Positions 44,190-53,159 of a stretch of 64,000 nt of DNA are shown here, piece by piece. Under the pieces are notes generated by a model, which was not told the DNA's origin, did no database searches, and was given only the letters and a program-made list of their open reading frames with translations. The position numbers and the translations under genes are program-made. The DNA is from Lunularia cruciata (taxonomy: Eukaryota; Streptophyta; Marchantiopsida; Lunulariales; Lunulariaceae): the NCBI GenBank assembly GCA_948567375.1, contig OX419762.1, positions 13,894,001 through 13,958,000 of the forward strand. The letters are read 5' to 3'. Positions within the stretch are counted from its first letter, which is position 1. Each line of letters opens with the position of its first letter.

Positions 44190-44730
44190 AATCACCAACG
44201 CCTCCCAACATCTCCTAGTGCCTCCCAGCCTGTCCCACAGCACCGCCCAACATCTCTCATCATGTCTCGCAGTGCCTCCCAGCATCTCCCGTGCCGTCCA
44301 GCACCATTCCAAACCCTAAACCCCTACGCGTGAGTGCCTTCCCCACACGGCACCCAATGACCCCGCATGGCATCCAACATTTCCGCGGGGCTGCGCAGAC
44401 CTCCTTGCATCTCCTCCTTGTCCCGCAGTGCCCACCAGCGTCTTCACGCGTCATCCTCAGCCCCTAAACCCTTGCACACAAGCTTCTTCCAATGACCCTG
44501 CACGGCACCCAGCGCTTCCGTGGGGTTCCCAACGGCTCCCTCATTGTCTTGCAGTGCCATCCAGCACAGCTGCACCTGCAGGTAGCATCTATGGGTGCCC
44601 CTGCGTGGCGTCAAGCGCCCTCCCGACGGCTTGTGGGTGCCGCCGGGGGTCGGGAGAGCGCCTTCCCATGTCATCAAGCGTCTCTTAGTTGCGGCTCACA
44701 GCGGCGACCAGCGGCAAGGAGCGGCAACCC
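44190..44730 (+). repeat. GC-rich degenerate 10-bp tandem array
   Basis: Repeats of CCTCCCAGCG type (for example CCTCCCAGCATCTCCCGTGC, CGTCCAGCACC) with 10-bp spacing run through the region. It is much more GC-rich than the surroundings. The short frames across it are by-products of the repeat. Confidence 0.6.
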
Positions 44731-44743
44731 GTGGCTCTTTTGA

Positions 44744-45560
44744 TTGTTAAAACTGTCCGTGAGCGTCTTAGAGTGGCACTCCCTGAGCTTGAGTCCTTGG
44801 GAGAGAAGTTTGAGCTTATATTTTTGGTGGGTTTTGCAGGTCATTCCATGTACAGAGTTTGTGAGTTCATGGGACAAGGTCTCTTGCACAGGTTTGGTAA
44901 GAGGTAGGCAGTTTCAATTGATTGTAGATATAGTTAGAGATGCACTTGCCATGCCAAGGGGAGAACACCAAGACGGAAGACAGTTCCTTACACAACTGTT
45001 TCATATTGGTTTCCACAAAGGGATAGGGTTGCAAAAAGATATCTTGCAAGGCAATGTGTATATCCTACATTCCAAGCTTTCTTCCAATTGATGGGTGCAC
45101 TTGTTGCACCCACTATTAGGCCCAAGATTGTACATGGGCATTTGGTACTCAACATCAAGACCAAGTTGAGGAGATTTGGTGTGGAGGATTATGATTGGGG
45201 AGAGTTAGCTTTTAGAGCTATCATTGCGGAGGTGGGGAGTTTGCAAAGCCAATTAAGGTGTCCTAAGGGGCGTAGGTTCAGAGTCACCTTCCTTGGACAG
45301 ATACTCATGCATCTCTTTGTGGAGAGAGGTTTCATTCCAAAGGAGAACGTGATGTACTTGAGTGATGGAGAGGACAAGATTATACACGAGGGAGAGCATG
45401 GTGATGATCATGAGGATGCAAATAGCTCGGATGAGGACAAGACTATTGATGATGGGGAGGATGAGGATGGTGAGTGATTGATTGATTAGATTAGATTAGA
45501 TTAGATTTTATCTTTATTTTATTTTATTTTATTTATTTATTTATTTATTTATTTATTTGT

Positions 45561-45591
<31 letters not shown>

Positions 45592-47345
45592 GGAAAATAT
45601 ATAAAATTCTTTTGTATATACCATTACTGGATTTAATAAATGAGTTCATTCAAGAAGCTTGAATTAATGAACTTGTGAACTTGTATATTTTTAAATTCAA
45701 ATATGAATTTGTACTTGAAGGATAACTAAATGTACCACTTGTAAACAAGTGTTCAACAAATTTGTGTTGAGACACAGCCCTAACACTTTGTTGAGATAAC
45801 TCCTTTTCACTCTTCTTCACTTCACCACTTTCTCCATCTGTGGAGGGAGTTGGTTACTCCATGCATTTCAAAGTACTTTCACCTCCTTCTTGTTTAGTTG
45901 ACATCACTCGCATTTTAGATGATTGTGTTCAAGTGGCTGAGTGTAGAGAGAGAAATCTCCTTGAGCGTGAGAGTAGAGGAGAGAGAGATATAAGTGCTTG
46001 AGCGTGAGAGTAGACTGGAGAGTGTAGAGGAGAGAGAAAGATTAGTGCTAGAGCGAGAGGATTTACTTAATGCAAAGGAGGAGAGGCATCTGACCTTGCT
46101 TACTTTTGAGATGGAGAGAGAGCAAAGATAAGGTGACTTGGACATGGACATACTAGGTGTCGCTGCCATGGTAGAGGGTTACAAGCTCCAATTACAAAAT
46201 AAGGCACAAGAGTTAGCATATGCTATAGAGAGGTGTGAGAGTGCACATGTTCAGGTAGAGGAGAGCAAGAGTAGTCTAGCTCAGATGAGAGCTCATGTAG
46301 AGGAGAGTGAGAGTAGTCTAGCTCATTTGAGGGCTCGTGTGGCTTATCTTGGACCCAAACTATGTACTATTGCTCGCGAGAACCATACTTGTCATGAGAT
46401 GGAGACCTAGACTGATGCCACCCGTGTGTTACCTCATAGTGTGGAGACTCAGGGCACTCAGATTGAGTTTAGAGAGAGGATTTGTCTATCAAGAGAGTAT
46501 ATTCCATGTATCCTCTTCCTCGGCTTCCTATGGAAGAAGATTATTATTGTGGATGTTACTTGTATGTGTTCATTATGGATTCATGGTGTTATCATTTTTT
46601 GTGCATGGGAGAGCGGGATGACTATGCATGGTTGGTGCCCTCACATATAGTCCGAGCCTGTAGGGTGGGTAGCCTGTCCTGGTGTTAGCCATTTCATCCA
46701 ATTTTGTTTGCTACGCTTTGAGGTTATCTTGTGGATAGATCTTACTCCGGATGGAGTAGAGTGGTTGCTACGGAGCATGTGGCAGTGGTCTGAACTCTCG
46801 GAGGGAGTTCACACCGGGTCTTGCCACATGGCATGTTTGTGTTCTAGAGATATCCAGCAAGATTCTGAGTTCAGAGGACTTAGAGTTAGATCATATGAGC
46901 ATCTTACTTCATTAGGTTTACTTCTTCGTGATCTTTCGATCATAGATAGTTATGCACTCTCTTATTATAGAAACCATCCACATGGTGCTATCCACCTTAC
47001 CCACTTCCGTCCTTATAGGGTACATAAAGCATCATACACTTGGTCATTTGACCCTTTGATGAGTGCTTTGGACAGATTTGGCCATGACGATAGGCCTGCT
47101 ATTAGTTGGGCAGAAGAGGAGTAGACATCAGGTAGATTGAGTTCTTATAGTTGTAACCCATATCCTCTTCTTGCTAGTGGTATCAAGCATTGAGACTTGG
47201 ATGAGAGCGAGTGGCCCCTATGGTGGTCATTGAGTCCATTTAGGACTCAACATCATGTATACCGTTGTAGACTTAAGGATGCAATAGTAGCACTTAGACA
47301 CCATAGTGCATCTCCCTCTTCTTTTTCACCTCCTCAACCTCCATA
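44744..47345 (+). pseudogene. Unclassified element coding region, decayed
   Basis: A series of plus-strand pieces that read like one large protein. Upstream of 45091 a frame has PRRKTVPYTTVSYWFPQRDR and CVYPTFQAFFQL. The same frame, from ATG 45091 to 45477, gives MGALVAPTIRPKIVHGHLV, then DYDWGELAFRAIIAEV, FLGQILMHLFVERGFI and an acidic tail. From 45900 to 46400 there are charged coiled-coil repeats, with HVQVEESKSSLAQMRA and HVEESESSLAHLRA as a tandem. From 46500 comes LPMEEDYYCGCYLYVF. 46708-47121 has VILWIDLTPDGVEWLL, SYEHLTSLGLLLRDLS and SYALSYYRNHPH. Around 47200-47300 WPLWWSLSPFRTQHHVYRC ends the product. No RT, integrase or transposase motif is visible. I cannot assign a function. Its setting between decamer arrays suggests an unclassified transposable element. 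Confidence 0.45.
45478..45592. repeat. (TTAGA)n and (TTTA)n low-complexity tract
   Basis: Several GATTA/TTAGA repeats (45480-45507) are followed by a TTTA-type tract to 45592 with a single interruption. It separates two coding pieces of the unclassified element. Confidence 0.95.
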
Positions 47346-47559
47346 GTCATAGATTTAGGTTATATTGGCTCCCCATTTATATACATATTATGTTCATGTA
47401 TATATTTATGTTTTAGTTTACACTTGTGAACTCTCATATTGTGGTCTAACTCTTGTATTTTCATGTGCTATATACTCAATTGTGCCTTTTGTATCCAACA
47501 TGTCATCACCTTGCAAATATGTGTGCCATTTCCATCAAGAGTCACCACCCTAAACCCAT

Positions 47560-47920
47560 CACGAGTGGCCCTCAGCGTCAATGCACGCCATCGAGCGTCT
47601 ATGAGCATCTACAAGCCATGAATCAAAGTCTGAGGAGCGCCAACAAGCGCCTACCAAATTTATGAGTACCTCTCAATGTCTTTGAGCGCCACCCAACGGC
47701 CACGAGCGTCAACTAGCACTCACCAAGCGGCCACAAGTGCCTACTAGCGCCCACTAGCTTTTACAAGCACCTACAAGTGCCTACAAGCGTCAATGAGCAC
47801 TTGCTTGCCTTTATTCTTTTCCGTGTTGCATTGAGCGGCGACTAGTGGCAACTTGCGGCAGTAAGAAAGACTTTTGGGCGGCTATGAGCGCCTACTTGCG
47901 GCATCTTGGGCTTAGTGTGC
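47560..47920 (+). repeat. Degenerate 10-bp tandem array, plus orientation
   Basis: Variants of TACAAGCGCC follow each other at 10-bp steps (for example TACAAGCACC TACAAGTGCC, then TACAAGCGTC AATGAGCACT). Towards 47900 the unit becomes GAGCGGCGACTAG-like. It is the same family as 43240-43480 (inverted) and probably 44190-44730. Confidence 0.65.
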
Positions 47921-48303
47921 AAGAAAGACATGAGAGGAACTGAGTGGTAATGAGCAATATCAAAAACTTGAGAGGAATTGAGTGGTAACAAGCTGCATCA
48001 CACGGATACTAGAAGCATTTATCAAGTTTCCATAACTCATCTTTATTATAATCATAATAAAGGTTACATGGTGGTATACTATTCACTATCAATAGGTATG
48101 ATGGATGTTGAACTTGAGTGAGCACTTTAAAATATTTACTTATAGTTATAGTCACATCAGGAGTTTTCCTTGCTTATATGAAACTCATTTTGATTTCATG
48201 AGTGCGCTTTGATTCCAAACTCTTCTCCTTAAATTTGTGTTTTTTTGCCTTGGCTTTCCTTTTATCTGCGCTCAATTTTTTTCTCAATTTCAATTTTCAT
48301 CTT

Positions 48304-49101
48304 CTATGTCTCTAATCCAACACGCTCTGCTTCCATTCTCATCATTGTTTTCTCTCTCTTCCTCATGTTGGTGGCTTCTAGTTCAGCTAGTTGTAACCTC
48401 TCTCTGGATTCTATACTATTTGCCTTCAACATGGTAATTTTTGCTAAATCATGAGACAATGACATACTAGGTGACAACTTGGGTACCTTACTTGCAGATA
48501 TTCCACCTTTCCTCCTCTTTGGGTCACGTTCCCCTTCTTGGTCGGCACAATTGGATCCATCTCTTGTAGAAATTAAAGGCAATGGTGTAATGAAAGGTGA
48601 GTCCTTGATCGGTGGAACAAATGGAGACTCATACTCAGGTGATAGGATTCCATTCTCCATGCCACTTGGTAAACGTTCCATCCCTTGGGTGTTTGCAACC
48701 AACTCAGTGCCCGAGTTAGGGAGAACCACCTCTGGAGGAGATGAGAATTGGGAGCACTCATGTGCACCTTCATGGACCTCCTCCTTGCCAACCTCGCAGA
48801 TCTCACTCAAATTAGGATTACAATCTCCTAAACTTACCATTCCCGATGGACTTATGTTCGCTCTAGTCCCAAACATGGCTTCCATTCTTGCAAAATGCGG
48901 GCACATTCCATTCAATTTATCTTCTATAGTTCTCCACCCTTTGCCATATTCCTTCTCGGTGAGACCTTCTCCCGTAGACTTGTTCTTAAGATCCCGAGTT
49001 TCTTTGTACTGTTTCATGTACCGCAACCATTTCTCGTAAAGTCTGTCACCTGTCATAGAAGTAGGAAATCCTTGACCCTCCCTAATCAAAAAGGTTGCCA
49101 T
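48304..49101 (-). CDS. Myb/SANT-like DNA-binding protein, Harbinger-associated type
   Basis: An uninterrupted 265-codon frame from an ATG at 49101. Residues 20-85 look like a plant trihelix/Myb-SANT-like domain: DRLYEKWLRYMKQYKETRD, then GKGWRTIEDKLNGMCPHFARM. A Ser/Pro-rich middle, a basic RDPKRRKGG cluster (possible nuclear signal) and a charged C-terminus (SRERLQLAELEATNMRKRE) follow. In PIF/Harbinger transposons a protein of this kind partners the transposase. After the TAG at 48304-48306 the frame goes on as KMKIEIEKKIERR, so the stop may be a truncation. It faces the plus-strand Harbinger transposase 5.4 kb away and may belong to the same element, or be a host copy. Start and expression are unproven. 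Confidence 0.62.
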   Translation of the reverse strand: MATFLIREGQGFPTSMTGDRLYEKWLRYMKQYKETRDLKNKSTGEGLTEKEYGKGWRTIEDKLNGMCPHFARMEAMFGTRANISPSGMVSLGDCNPNLSEICEVGKEEVHEGAHECSQFSSPPEVVLPNSGTELVANTQGMERLPSGMENGILSPEYESPFVPPIKDSPFITPLPLISTRDGSNCADQEGERDPKRRKGGISASKVPKLSPSMSLSHDLAKITMLKANSIESRERLQLAELEATNMRKREKTMMRMEAERVGLET

Positions 49102-49879
49102 GAAACTAAATGCGGTCTATTTCTGAATGAGCTTTTTGCAATTCCCACCATGAATTTGTGCAAAATGCTTGGGGTCTTCCAAATAATCCAATGGCTATAA
49201 TGGTGTGTTGCCATGCAAAATCATTCATCCTCCTTGGTTTTTCCGGGCACATAAGAAGCCATCCTCAACAAGTCTCCAAATTTCCCTAATGGTTGTTGAG
49301 GTTGCTAATCCAAAGATGACTCTATAGGTCCCGATTCAACGTCGATAAGTGAATCTCCTACACTAAAACAAGGTACTTGATCTCCCATTGCAAAAAGTTT
49401 GTTGCACTCCTAGCGTCAGAATCGTCACCCTCATCCTCTAATCAATTTCTTGGTTACCGCACGGCAGCGCTGATCATTTCACACACCAATGCAAAACTAC
49501 AAAACCGCCATTAGTTGCCTGAGAACTCGCACATTTGCTCTAGAGGGTGATGAATTAGAGTTTACAAATTTTAATTGTTGGGCGGGACCATTTTGAATCT
49601 TGAATACGGAAACCAGATCATCAATACATGACTAAATGACTCACATGGCCACACTCTTGAGGAAACACATTACTCTTTCTAACAATCATTTATTTAGTTA
49701 CAGCATTCCAAAATATCCGTAACATATGATTTGATTTTTATAAATGAATACAATTTGCAAAATATATCTCTTAATTGAAATTAAGAGCGTTCAATTATTA
49801 CAATCTCATATCATTACAGAGTTCACTAAAAATTATTGCAAAATTTGTTATGTATCCCATAGACATCCATCAAAACCCC

Positions 49880-50215
49880 CTGCTGTGTACAAATGATATA
49901 AATAAAAACGTGGGCTAGAGTAAAGTAGAAACATGGTGTACATGATAGAGCAAACCCAAGATCTGGCAAAGAGCAAAGGATAAATCATAGACAAAAAAGC
50001 ACTATGTACCCCATAGAGCAAACCAAAGAATGAGACAAAGAGAAAAAGAAAAATCATAGAAAGAAATTAACCGAAGAATGGAGGAGTGAAACAATGCGAG
50101 AACTATAGGATGGTGTGGTTGGGAAAACCTGTCGTAACGTAAGAGGGTAACGCAAGAAAACGAAATAAGATAAGATATACAATATATCGCAATATCAAAC
50201 ACTCGTTTAATCATA
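49880..50215 (+). repeat. Dispersed repeat family, copy D (partial)
   Basis: From TAAATAAAAACGTGGGCTAG, through AAACATGGTGTACATGA, GGAGTGAAACAATGCGAGAA and AAAACCTGTCG, to ACAATATATCGCAATATC. It is collinear with 50900-51130 and 52470-52700. Confidence 0.7.
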
Positions 50216-50478
50216 TACTCGTTAAATCATATACGGAAGGTGCGTGACTTAACTTAATCCGGAACTTATTGGAATGCGGTTGAGTGGTCCGCATCAGCAA
50301 TTTGCGGGAGCCGGAATTACAAACTTAAACCGGGTCAAGGAGAAACCATCCATCTCCGGCTGCCTACGCCTGCTCTGGCCATCCATTGTACTATGCAGCA
50401 AATGCGGTACATATTTTCTGCTCCTTGTGGTTTGTTTAACATTAGGCTGTACCTCAGACATCTGAAGGTCATCATGCC

Positions 50479-50592
50479 GTGCAATAAAGTCTAGTGTGAA
50501 AAGTTGGATTTCTTCTTTCCGTAATTTGAAATTTGGTGCAATAAAGTCTAGTGTGAAAAGTTGGATTTCTTCTTTCCGTAATTTGAAATTTG
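50479..50592. repeat. Perfect 57-bp tandem duplication, two copies
   Basis: Units 50479-50535 and 50536-50592 are identical as far as I can see, starting GTGCAATAAAGTC and ending GTAATTTGAAATTTG. Identity implies a recent duplication compared with the older repeats around it. Confidence 0.93.
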
Positions 50593-50625
50593 GGGCCGCT
50601 TCCGCATCCGGGATTATATATAAAA

Positions 50626-51310
50626 CAGCAGAAGCCGTTACCAGAAAAGGTTATCCAAAACTCATGAAGTGCAAACTGATAGGTAAACAAGATGTACATG
50701 ATTCACAAGAGTAGAATAGCGAGAAATCCATAGGTAGAATGTATTGAATGTAACTTGATGCAAAGGTATAATTGAAACAAATTGAGAATACCATACGGTG
50801 GACGAACTAGTAAACGGGAACTCTATGCAAACGACTCCGAGAAATAGAAAACATTATGTAATAGACAGCCAGTAAACAGTGTGTGTGCACGATAAAAATA
50901 AAAACGTGGGCTGGAGTCGGGTAGGAACACTAGACTCGAGAGGTCTGAACCAGGAATCAGGCACAGTGCGCATGAAGAATAATAGGGAGGGAATTAGTTT
51001 GAAAAATGGAGGAGTGGAACAATGCAAGAGCTATTGGATGGAGTGGCTGCAGAAACCTGTCAAAGTGTATCAAGGTAGCGAGAAGAAAGCGAAATTGTAC
51101 AGAATATAAATTATATTGCAACAGGTGCTATGGACGCTTGAGTCCTGAGATGCTAAACAACAAAGGGCAGTAGAAGGTGGCCATAATAAATCTCCCCGAT
51201 AACACCTGCGACTTCCTCAATGCCTCACCCAGTGCCGAAATAGCTGAGCAATGTCAATACACCTCCGTACCAAGTTTCAGCTCGAAAACTCATAAATGCC
51301 AAGGCAAACT
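50626..51310 (+). repeat. Dispersed repeat family, copy B
   Basis: Order of blocks: AGCAGAAGCCGTT; GGTTATCCAAAACTCATGAA; GTACATGATTCACAA; TAATTGAAACAAATTGAGAA; AAACGTGGGCTGGAGTC; GGAGTGGAACAATGCAAGAG; GCTTGAGTCCTGAGATGC; GCCGAAATAGCTGAGCAAT. Copy A repeats this order. No coding capacity was recognised. Confidence 0.8.
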
Positions 51311-51319
51311 CAGTTGCTT

Positions 51320-51940
51320 CAAACAGTACCGCTCAGGGTAAGGGAAGTTGTGTCGTATGAAACTTAAAATCCAAACAAAGGGTAACAACAGTAAAAAGCC
51401 ACATGTCTATGCAATGCAAATAAATCAGCATCCGCAGAAGAATATGAAATCATGAACAAGAGAAAGTAAAGGACTTGAAACATACCTGGTTAAAACCTGA
51501 AAGGAATCAAATATTTAGTATCAAAATCAAGTAAAACCCAGCAAACTACTCAATGATCCAAATTAATGAAGAAGGTAAATTAACTGTTTGAAATCACCGA
51601 AGAAACAGTAAGGACCTGAGTCAGAAGGCATGGGAAGGAGCAAGTCATTTGACACCCAAAGACACCATAGAGAGCGAGTCCAAAGACACAGGGAAAGAGC
51701 AGGTCATCTGCCACAGAAACGGACCGAAAGCTCGCAGAGTAAAGCAGAGCGAGCAGCAATCAAAGGTGGTACAAAAAAATAATCCAAAGAGGGGAAAGGG
51801 GAACAAGAAGGGGCCGAAAGGGGACATCTACACTGCCCAGGGAGGGACGGGTCAACTCAAACAGAAAAAGCAAAGGCGAAGTGAAGGAACAGAGAAGCAA
51901 GGAAAAGCCTGAGAGGACTTAGCGCATGATGGGAATATAT
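51320..51940. other. Sequence between repeat copies B and A
   Basis: Purine-rich plus strand. A lysine-rich open frame (51649-51909) starts without an ATG and matches nothing known; I do not count it as a gene. Confidence 0.4.
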
Positions 51941-51949
51941 TGGTATATG

Positions 51950-52930
51950 AGAGCAGAAGCCGTTCTGGGAAGGGTCATCACGGGAATATATATACATATA
52001 TACGAGAGCAGAAGCCATTCTGGCACAGGAATATATATTGGTATACGAGAACAGACGCCGTTATGGGAAGGGGTTATCCAGAACTCATGAAGTGCAAATG
52101 ATCATTAAGCAAGATGTACGGGAATATATAAACATATATATGAGAGCAGAAGCCATTCTGGGACCGGGTTAGGTTATCCAGAACTCATGAAACACAAATG
52201 ATCAATGAGTAATATGTACATGATTCACAATGCTAGCGGAGTGTTAAATCCCTAAGGTAGAATGCATCGAATGTAACCTGCAAATAGTGAGAAATCCATA
52301 AGGTAGAATGCATCAAATTTAACTTGAACCAAAGGTATAATTGAAACAAATTGAGAATAACATATGGCTAACAGACTAGTAAACCACCTGAAATCGAGAA
52401 CTCTATACAAACCACTATGGGAAATAGGAAACGCTATGTAAAAGACTGCCAGTCAGTGCATGAACAATGAAAACTTAAAACGTGGGCTGGAGTCAGGTAG
52501 GAACACTATATACACAAGAGGTTGAACCCATGAATCAGGCAAAGAGCTAAGGAAAAATAATAGGGAGGGAATTAGCTGGGAATGGAACAATGGAAGAGCT
52601 ATAGGATGATGTGGTTGCAGAAACCTGTCGAAATGTACCAGGGCAACGAGAGTGAAGCAAAATCGGACAGGATATAAAGTATATCGTAACAAGCGCTATG
52701 AACGCTTGAGTCCTGAGATGCTAAACAACAAAGGGAAGCAGAAGCCAGCCATAGTAAACCTTCACGAAAACACCTGCAACTCCATCAGTGCCTTGTGCTG
52801 TGCCGAAATAGCTGAGCAATTGTCAGTACCCCTCATACCAAGTTTCTGCTCAGTAACTCATGAGTGCCAAGGCAGACTTGGTTGCTCCCCTAAAGTGCCA
52901 CTCAAAAGTAGTGGGAATGTTGAAAGGAAC
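51950..52930 (+). repeat. Dispersed repeat family, copy A with repeated left end
   Basis: The left-end block GAGAGCAGAAGCC-(A/G)TTCTGG occurs several times in a row (near 51952, 52003, 52043 and 52141), each preceded by an ATATAT run. After the last one the copy continues as copy B does, to TGAGTGCCAAGGCAGACTTG near 52860-52880. Confidence 0.8.
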
Positions 52931-53001
52931 AGGAGTGGAAGTGTGGAAAGAAAGGGCAAGCAGAAGTGTAGGTACATGGATAAGCGCTGGAGTCTTAGCC
53001 G

Positions 53002-53004
<3 letters not shown>

Positions 53005-53085
<81 letters not shown>

Positions 53086-53116
53086 TAAATGAGAGCAGAA
53101 GCCGTTCGGGAACGGG

Positions 53117-53155
<39 letters not shown>
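53005..53155. repeat. Two long (AT)n tracts flanking a repeat left end
   Basis: AT tracts at 53005-53082 and 53118-53155 enclose one more copy of GAGAGCAGAAGCCGTTC and GGGAACGGGTT. Confidence 0.95.
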
Positions 53156-53156
<1 letters not shown>

Positions 53157-53159
53157 CTA

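Noticed and set aside
44428-44743. Several overlapping frames on both strands
   Set aside because: Open only because the GC-rich decamer array has few stops; there is no conserved protein.
45516-45592. Repetitive tract considered as a possible CRISPR-like or regulatory array
   Set aside because: It is a simple TTTA microsatellite without spacers.
48479-49039. 186-codon plus-strand frame
   Set aside because: Antisense shadow of the Myb/SANT-like frame on the minus strand, which has the recognisable domain and ATG.
51649-51909. Lysine-rich 87-codon plus-strand frame
   Set aside because: Starts with TTG, purine-biased composition alone explains the open frame, no domain.
52652-53156. Two overlapping frames ending in long IYIY runs
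   Set aside because: The runs are translation of the AT microsatellite, and the rest lies in the dispersed repeat unit.
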